Origin: Coriobacteriales bacterium
GTDB taxonomy: Bacteria > Actinomycetota > Coriobacteriia > Coriobacteriales > QAMH01
Assembly: GCA_024408695.1 (NCBI GenBank)
Contig: JAKSUU010000022.1
Span: forward strand, 1-10,378
DNA length: 10,378 nt
Reading direction: 5' to 3'
The translations under genes and the position numbers were made by a program. Shown piece by piece: positions 6,302 to 10,378 of this stretch (positions are counted from its first letter, which is position 1; each line of letters opens with the position of its first letter). The notes under the pieces are model-generated. The model saw only the letters and a program-made list of their open reading frames with translations. It was not told the DNA's origin and ran no database searches.

Positions 6302-6420
6302 TAAGACCAAAAACGACAGTTCACCAAAAACGCATCTCTAAAATGAACGAAGCGACGATTCACCAAAGCATATGCTCTAATAAGACCAAAAACGACAGTT
6401 CACCAAAAACGCATCTCTAA
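6274..6420 (+). repeat. four-unit tandem array made from the 3' end of the AI-2E gene
   Basis: Units of 28 bases start at 6274, 6314, 6353 and 6393, separated by 11-12 bases. Units 1 and 3 are identical, as are 2 and 4, because a 68-base block (6274-6341) is exactly repeated at 6353-6420. Unit 1 encodes the last residues and stop of the AI-2E protein (DDSPKHML-stop). Units 2 and 4 read NDSSPKTHL-stop and unit 3 SDDSPKHML-stop in their own frames. The spacers are far too short for CRISPR. Confidence 0.92.
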
Positions 6421-6445
6421 TGATTGCATACAATGCCTATTTATT

Positions 6446-6460
6446 TTTGTTGATGCACAA
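6446..6460 (+). repeat. 15-base direct repeat, copy B
   Basis: Identical to 4927-4941 (TTTGTTGATGCACAA), lying downstream of the tandem array and 43 bases past the 3' end of tRNA-Glu. It is followed by a T7 run (6464-6470) but no stem, so it is not an obvious terminator. Confidence 0.7.
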
Positions 6461-6503
6461 TGATTTTTTTCACAAACAAATTAGGCTTGAAGATTGGAAA
6501 AAG

Positions 6504-6580
6504 TGGCACCCCAGACGGGATTCGAACCCGTGATCTCCGGCTTGAAGGGCCGGCGTCCAAAACCACTAGACGGCTGGGGC
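6504..6580 (-). tRNA. tRNA-Glu (anticodon TTC)
   Basis: Read on the minus strand it is 77 bases with encoded CCA. Acceptor GCCCCAG pairs with CTGGGGT (G-U at the end), D arm GTC...GAC is of the Glu type, the anticodon arm is CCGGC-CCTTCAA-GCCGG giving TTC, and the T arm is ACGGG-TTCGAAT-CCCGT. Discriminator is G73, normal for Glu. Position 33 is C rather than the nearly universal U. A T5 run follows the CCA directly. A TATATT (6600-6605 on the minus strand) is a possible -10, with no clear -35. Confidence 0.95.
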
Positions 6581-6723
6581 GCGTCTGCGATAAACAGGAA
6601 ATATAATTTTACTATAAAAATTATTATTCTTAAAAGTTTTATACTAATTAATATAAGAAATTTTGAAAAATGGCACAGGAATAGCCGAATTTTTTCAAAT
6701 TATCATTTGCAAACGAGGACTAT

Positions 6724-7950
6724 ATGTATCCAAAATTAACATACAATGCAAAAAAACTTCGTGCGAACATTAAGACAGTTTCAAAGTTAGTTCACGACCA
6801 TAATGTTAAGCTGGCCGGTAATTTAAGTTCAGTCAATGGGTTTGTTGATATTGCAATTAGTTACTTGTCTTATGGTTGTGATTATATTTGTGATAGCAGT
6901 TTGGCTAGATTGCAAGAACTAAAAAAAGTATGTGATTCAATAGATGCGAAAATTAATTTTTGGCTTGTGCGTCCGCCAACTGTAGACGAAATAAACGATC
7001 TTGTTTCTTCTTGCGATGTGTCGTTTCATAGTCATTTACAAACACTGCGTTTAATTGATAAAACAATTAAGGCTGGAGGCTTAGAAAAGCCGGTTTTGAT
7101 TCACGATGATCCTAACACACCAAGCGACGCTTCTATTGGCCAAAATGAGGTCCTGGAATGGACCGGCCGTTCTTATGAAAGATATAAAATTATAAAGGAA
7201 GACAAGATTAAGCAACACGGCATAGTCTTGCTAGTTGAACAGGGAGATTTAGGACTTGGAATTAAAGATTATGACGAGCTTATGGCTTGCGTTGATTTTG
7301 TTATTCATTCTAGTCATTTAAAACTAGTCGGAATTTCTTCTAGCTTAAACTTGGTTACTTATGCACGTCCAACAAAGCGTGCCTTTAATAAACTTAAAAA
7401 AATAAGGCAATCGATTTGCAAAAAATACAAAATAGAATCACTGTTTATTATTCAAAATAGTTCTGCTTGCATAAATCTTTTAAAGGGTGGAGTTTATGAT
7501 GACGAAGAAGTGATACTTTGTATGGCAGAAAGTTTGGTTTGTGGCAGAGAGACCGACAGGTTTACATACATTGAATCAACTTATGACGACGTCTTTACCA
7601 TAGAAGCCGAGATTGTAGAGTTAAAAGAAATTGATGACAGAGTGAAATTAAAACATGGACGTGATGTCTTTGGAAATGTTTTGCCTGTAAAAACGCGAGG
7701 AAAACATTGGCGAGCAGCAGTAGCCTTAGGAGGACAATCGTGTGACTTTAGGGCACTCTTCCCGTTTGATAAAAGTGTTGAAGTTTTGGCGGAAAGCTCA
7801 AATTGTACCTTTGTTAATTTGGGGAAAAATGAACACAATTATAAATTAGGGGATGTTCTTTCTTTTAAGCTTGGTTTTCAGTCTTTAGGAAGGTTTTTGG
7901 GATTTCATACGGTTCGTGCCGACTGGGATGTCAAAGTTATTGAGGGATAA
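6724..7950 (+). CDS. alanine/ornithine racemase-like protein (PLP fold type III) lacking the catalytic lysine
   Basis: The 408 residues follow the Orr/YhfX branch of the alanine racemase N-terminal-domain family from end to end: MYPKLTYNAKKLRANI (1-16), DYICDSSLARLQELK (53-67), VRPPTVDEI (82-90), CDVSFHSHLQTLRLID (97-112), LLVEQGDLGLGI (169-180), LKLVGISSSLNL (199-210), NSSACINLL (245-253) and a beta C-terminal domain with VALGGQSCDFRALFPFD (333-349). Active members bind PLP through a Lys about residue 35; aligning LAGNLSSVNG (30-39) to the remembered Orr stretch puts Ser35 there. The DSR motif reads DSS (57-59) and the SGG before NSS reads IIQ. It therefore probably does not catalyse racemisation in the known way. 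Start ATG 6724 follows GAGG at 6715-6718. It is 24 bases upstream of the thioesterase gene, likely one operon. Family sure; function unknown. Confidence 0.8.
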   Translation: MYPKLTYNAKKLRANIKTVSKLVHDHNVKLAGNLSSVNGFVDIAISYLSYGCDYICDSSLARLQELKKVCDSIDAKINFWLVRPPTVDEINDLVSSCDVSFHSHLQTLRLIDKTIKAGGLEKPVLIHDDPNTPSDASIGQNEVLEWTGRSYERYKIIKEDKIKQHGIVLLVEQGDLGLGIKDYDELMACVDFVIHSSHLKLVGISSSLNLVTYARPTKRAFNKLKKIRQSICKKYKIESLFIIQNSSACINLLKGGVYDDEEVILCMAESLVCGRETDRFTYIESTYDDVFTIEAEIVELKEIDDRVKLKHGRDVFGNVLPVKTRGKHWRAAVALGGQSCDFRALFPFDKSVEVLAESSNCTFVNLGKNEHNYKLGDVLSFKLGFQSLGRFLGFHTVRADWDVKVIEG

Positions 7951-7974
7951 TTTGTAGAATAGTTAGGTGGCAAA

Positions 7975-8523
7975 ATGCAAAAATTTAAGGTAATAAGCGC
8001 GCAATTTGTAAGCGAGGATTGTATTGTTTGTGGTACAAAAAATCCAGTGAGCATGCACGCACATTTTTATAATTTAGAAAACGAACTTTTGTATGCCTGC
8101 ATGCAAACTTTACCCGAGCATCAAAGTTATCCAGGGCGCACGCATGGGGGTGTGGCTTCTGCAATAATCGATGAGATGGTCGGGAGAAGTGTTAATTCCA
8201 AATTATTGCGTGCTTTGGGTAGAGAAGATGTGATCTATGGGACAACCATGAATTTAAGCGTTAAGTATCGCAAGCCCTTGCCTTATGGCGAACCACTTTA
8301 TGCGGTTGCTAGATGTGATAAGGAAAATTCCCGTTTTATGGAAGGTCAGGCTTATTTATATACCATGGACGGGACTCTTTGTGTTGAAGGAAATGCTCGT
8401 TATATTAAACTTGCACCCGAACTTATTGATGAAAATGCGATTACTGAAAAGAGTTGGTTCGAAGATCCTGTTCAGGTGCCAGATTTTGTTGAAATCCCAA
8501 GTTGCAACACCTGGGGACGGTAA
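7975..8523 (+). CDS. PaaI-type hotdog-fold acyl-CoA thioesterase
   Basis: Hotdog thioesterases hydrolyse acyl-CoA thioesters in the cytoplasm. This 182-residue protein has a Cys-rich lead CIVCGTKNPVSMHAHF (16-31), common in a subgroup of these enzymes, then the active-site helix segment YPGRTHGGVASAIIDEMVGR (52-71) with the HGG motif and an acidic residue of the catalytic position. TTMNLSVKYRKPLPYGEPL (90-108) is the paired strand region. About 25 residues after the domain are extra, and the last seven (from Cys176) are encoded by palindromic repeat copy 2, which also supplies the TAA stop. Start ATG 7975 follows TTAGGTGG at 7963-7970. It shares an operon with the racemase-like gene; the physiological acyl-CoA is not evident. 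Confidence 0.85.
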   Translation: MQKFKVISAQFVSEDCIVCGTKNPVSMHAHFYNLENELLYACMQTLPEHQSYPGRTHGGVASAIIDEMVGRSVNSKLLRALGREDVIYGTTMNLSVKYRKPLPYGEPLYAVARCDKENSRFMEGQAYLYTMDGTLCVEGNARYIKLAPELIDENAITEKSWFEDPVQVPDFVEIPSCNTWGR

Positions 8524-8537
8524 CCTTGGTGTTGCAA
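8502..8537 (+). repeat. 36-base palindromic repeat element, copy 2
   Basis: A perfect 10-base inverted repeat TTGCAACACC / GGTGTTGCAA encloses the core TGGGGACGGTAACCTT. It overlaps the thioesterase 3' end: the stop TAA (8521-8523) lies in the core. Together with copy 3 it fills the gap to glyA, where a hairpin could also end both convergent transcripts, though no T-run is present. Confidence 0.92.
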
Positions 8538-8542
8538 AAAAT

Positions 8543-8578
8543 GTGAAACACTTGGGGACGGTAACTTTGGTGTTGCAC
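8543..8578 (+). repeat. 36-base palindromic repeat element, copy 3
   Basis: GTGAAACAC / GTGTTGCAC arms (one mismatch) around TTGGGGACGGTAACTTTG. It is a direct repeat of copy 2, 5 bases further on, and ends 4 bases before the glyA stop codon. Confidence 0.92.
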
Positions 8579-8582
8579 TATC

Positions 8583-9824
8583 TTATAAGTGCGGATAAAG
8601 AGGATGCTTTGCACAAAGTTCAATTACTTGCGTTTTGATGTCCGCGCAGGCGCCTTCACCTTTTTCAATTATTTCTATAATCCAATTACCTATCTGTTTG
8701 ATTTCTTTTTCGCTAAATTTGCGGGTTGTAATTGCAGGTGTTCCAAAGCGTACACCACTGGTTTCGGCCTTTGGTAGTGGATCAAAAGGAATAGCATTTT
8801 TATTTGCGGTGATATTTGCTTTATCGAGCAAAAGTTGAACCTCAAGACCTGTGCGTTGTTTTGAGCTTACGTCTGCCATCATAAGGTGATTGTCTGTGCC
8901 ACCGGTGGTTAGGCGAATGCCACCATCTTGCAAAGTTTTTGCAAGAACTGCAGCATTTTTAACAATTTGTGCCTGATAATCCTTAAAATCTGGCAACATT
9001 GCTTCTTTTAGGCAGATTGCTTTTGCGGCAATTACATGCATTAGAGGACCACCTTGAGTGCCTGGAAAAACAGCATGATCAATGCGCTTTCCAAGTTCTT
9101 CTTTACAAAGAATAATAGCACCACGAGGACCGCGCAAAGTTTTATGAGTAGTAGAGGTTACAACATCTGCATAAGGAACAGGAGAAGGATGAACTCCTGC
9201 GGCTACAAGTCCGCCGATGTGTGCAATATCGACCATTAAATAAGCATTTACTTCATCTGCAATTTCGCGAAACTTAGCAAAATCAATAAAACGAGGATAA
9301 GCACTAGCCCCGCAAACAATAATTTTTGGTTGCTCGCGTTTTGCAATTTCTAAAACTTCGTCGTAATTAATGAGTTCGGTTTCTTTATCTACACCATAAG
9401 ATACACTTTTCCAATAACGACCAGTCATAGAAGCACGCGAACCATGTGTTAGGTGACCGCCGGCGTCAAGACTCATGCCTAATATCGTGTCACCTGGGTC
9501 AAGCAAAGCTGTGTATACAGCAACATTTGCTTGAGAACCTGCGTGTGGTTGAACATTTGCATATTCTGCTCCATATAATGATTTAGCGCGACGGCGGGCA
9601 ATGTCTTCAATAACATCTACATTTTCGCACCCACCATAAAAGCGAGCTCCGGGATAGCCTTCTGCATACTTATTAGTAAGATGGCTGCCCATTGCTTCCA
9701 TTACAGCTTCGCTTGTAAAATTTTCTGATGCGATAAGCTCAATATGGTCGCGCTGGCGATTAAGTTCTTGTTCCATTACATAAAAAACATCTGGGTCAGA
9801 TTGTTTAATAAAATCGTAATTCAT
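8583..9824 (-). CDS. glyA: serine hydroxymethyltransferase
   Basis: GlyA is the PLP enzyme that interconverts serine and glycine, moving the hydroxymethyl group to tetrahydrofolate, the main source of one-carbon units. The 413 residues match the normal bacterial length. Visible are [16 protein letters not shown] (26-41), [15 protein letters not shown] (51-65), [11 protein letters not shown] (90-100), GGHLTHGS (122-129), [13 protein letters not shown] (198-210) and the PLP lysine K228 in [22 protein letters not shown] (255-263) and SGVRFGTPA (356-364) follow. The start is ATG 9824, with AGGAG at 9829-9833. An in-frame GTG at 9866 would add 14 residues but has no ribosome binding site and lies in a dyad. 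Convergent with the thioesterase gene; the long leader may carry control signals. Confidence 0.98.
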   Translation of the reverse strand: MNYDFIKQSDPDVFYVMEQELNRQRDHIELIASENFTSEAVMEAMGSHLTNKYAEGYPGARFYGGCENVDVIEDIARRRAKSLYGAEYANVQPHAGSQANVAVYTALLDPGDTILGMSLDAGGHLTHGSRASMTGRYWKSVSYGVDKETELINYDEVLEIAKREQPKIIVCGASAYPRFIDFAKFREIADEVNAYLMVDIAHIGGLVAAGVHPSPVPYADVVTSTTHKTLRGPRGAIILCKEELGKRIDHAVFPGTQGGPLMHVIAAKAICLKEAMLPDFKDYQAQIVKNAAVLAKTLQDGGIRLTTGGTDNHLMMADVSSKQRTGLEVQLLLDKANITANKNAIPFDPLPKAETSGVRFGTPAITTRKFSEKEIKQIGNWIIEIIEKGEGACADIKTQVIELCAKHPLYPHL

Positions 9825-9843
9825 AATTCTCCTAAATTGTGCG

Positions 9844-9866
9844 AAAGTGGCATGCACCTTTGCCAC
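9844..9866 (-). promoter_or_regulatory. dyad in the glyA leader
   Basis: GTGGCA (9847-9852) and TGCCAC (9861-9866) form a 6-base stem with an 8-base loop, ending 13 bases from the AGGAG site. Overlapping it is an imperfect 18-base palindrome centred on GCATGC (9844-9861). Either an operator or an mRNA hairpin is possible; no known glyA regulator site is recognised. Confidence 0.35.
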
Positions 9867-10199
9867 GCTTGCAATATGGATATATTTATTTTATTGTATT
9901 TAGTATTTTATTTAATTGGAATATTTAGAAATTTTAAATTCTAAAGACGGGTGTGGCACCGCTTTGCGCTTTGCATATTTTTAGTTGTGCGATTATATCA
10001 TCTGCTTCTTGGCGCGCGCGATAGTACTTATTTGAATTGTAGTGTGCGCTACTATTTAAAATAATTATTTTGATGTTTGGTTTTTGAGGATAGTTTAGAT
10101 ATATATTTATATAATTATTTTTAATTAGAAGAATTAATTCAATATTAGTTTATTTCATTCGACTTCGAACAAAAATTGTAGCAATTAAAAAAATTTTGT
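9867..10199. other. long intergenic region upstream of glyA, with a start-less open frame
   Basis: No confident gene. On the minus strand 10149-9934 is open for 71 codons to a TAA (9934-9936), with a protein-like end including YYRARQEADDIIAQLK and ending GATPVFRI, but it has no ATG, GTG or TTG start and I do not recognise it. It may be a gene remnant or chance. The AT-rich stretch nearer glyA (9870-9930) has several TATA-like sequences suitable for a promoter but none stands out. Confidence 0.4.
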
Positions 10200-10378
10200 T
10201 TAAGGAAAAAATATCGCAAGGGTTTTGTCTTTTGCTGGTTTTGTAAAGAGCGAAACGATGAAACTGGTTGAAAAACCAACAATAAGCCCGATTACAATTT
10301 GATGTAGACCAAAAGGTGTAAAGCCAATGGCCATGCTGGTGCAATAAGATATTAGTGCTGCGAGCATGCCTGTTATGG
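10200..10378 (-). CDS. sodium:solute symporter C-terminus (partial; PanF-like)
   Basis: The minus-strand frame entering from the window edge codes 58 residues and stops with TAA at 10200-10202. It reads ITGMLAALISYCTSMAIGF, then TPFGLHQIVIGLIVGF, then STSFIVSLFTKPAKDKT. Two hydrophobic spans with a GLHxIVxGL turn and a VSLFTKP end are typical of the last spans of the sodium:solute symporter family, and the GLH feature recalls pantothenate symporters (PanF). The substrate cannot be read from this fragment. It lies in the same direction as glyA but is 375 bases upstream of it. Confidence 0.65.
   Translation of the reverse strand, partial: ITGMLAALISYCTSMAIGFTPFGLHQIVIGLIVGFSTSFIVSLFTKPAKDKTLAIFFP

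Noticed and set aside
6274..6420. Regular array that could be mistaken for CRISPR
   Set aside because: Spacers are only 11-12 bases and repeat themselves, and the unit is the coding end of the neighbouring gene.
6504..6580. Possible selenocysteine tRNA because the loop contains TTCA
   Set aside because: Setting the anticodon to TCA breaks the anticodon stem, and there is no 8-base acceptor or long variable arm.
6494..6739. 81-codon + strand open frame
   Set aside because: It is the antisense of tRNA-Glu continued into AT-rich DNA, with no protein-family features.
8285..8638. 117-codon + strand open frame across the thioesterase end and into glyA
   Set aside because: It overlaps two well-supported genes in another frame and reads through the palindromic repeats.
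9824..9866. GTG 9866 as the glyA start
   Set aside because: It adds 14 residues that are not part of the enzyme family and lacks a ribosome binding site, whereas ATG 9824 has AGGAG.

Overview
The window is AT-rich bacterial chromosome carrying mostly housekeeping genes, with no phage, plasmid or transposase gene. Short intergenic gaps, Shine-Dalgarno starts, a Tat translocase, nickel-hydrogenase maturation genes and the general look of the proteins suggest an anaerobic Gram-positive bacterium. A low-GC member of the Coriobacteriia (Actinomycetota) or a Bacillota relative fits best, but this is a family-level impression and not proven by anything in the window.

Layout, left to right. (1) 1-646: C-terminal helicase domain of a DinG/XPD-type helicase, apparently knocked out of frame near base 30. 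(2) 938-1858: a ComF-type phosphoribosyltransferase with an in-frame tandem repeat inserted between zinc finger and catalytic domain. (3) 2038-4766: a tight + strand cluster tatA/B - tatC - hypA - hypB; the first two junctions overlap by one base. (4) 4811-4901: tRNA-Ser(CGA). (5) 5063-6301: an AI-2E family membrane protein whose 3' end has been copied as a four-unit tandem array (6274-6420). (6) 6504-6580 (-): tRNA-Glu(TTC). (7) 6724-8523: a two-gene unit, an alanine/ornithine-racemase-like protein that has lost its PLP lysine, then a PaaI-type hotdog thioesterase. (8) 8583-9824 (-): glyA, convergent with the thioesterase. (9) 10200-10378 (-): the C-terminus of a sodium:solute symporter.

How the genes fit together: Tat exports folded cofactor-containing proteins, and the small subunit of periplasm-facing [NiFe] hydrogenases is a classic Tat substrate, while HypA and HypB deliver nickel to the large subunit. 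Their co-transcription therefore makes sense as a hydrogenase maturation and export unit, although hydrogenase structural genes and hypCDEF are not in view.

The most unusual material is repetitive DNA rather than a new gene system. Three copies of a 36-base palindromic element with the loop core GGGGACGGTAAC lie directly at the 3' ends of genes (one after comF, two between the thioesterase gene and glyA); one of them supplies the last codons and stop of the thioesterase. There are also the 42-base coding repeat in comF, the 17-residue DPLG repeat in the Tat protein and the duplicated gene end after the AI-2E protein. I found no CRISPR array, defence system or biosynthetic cluster.
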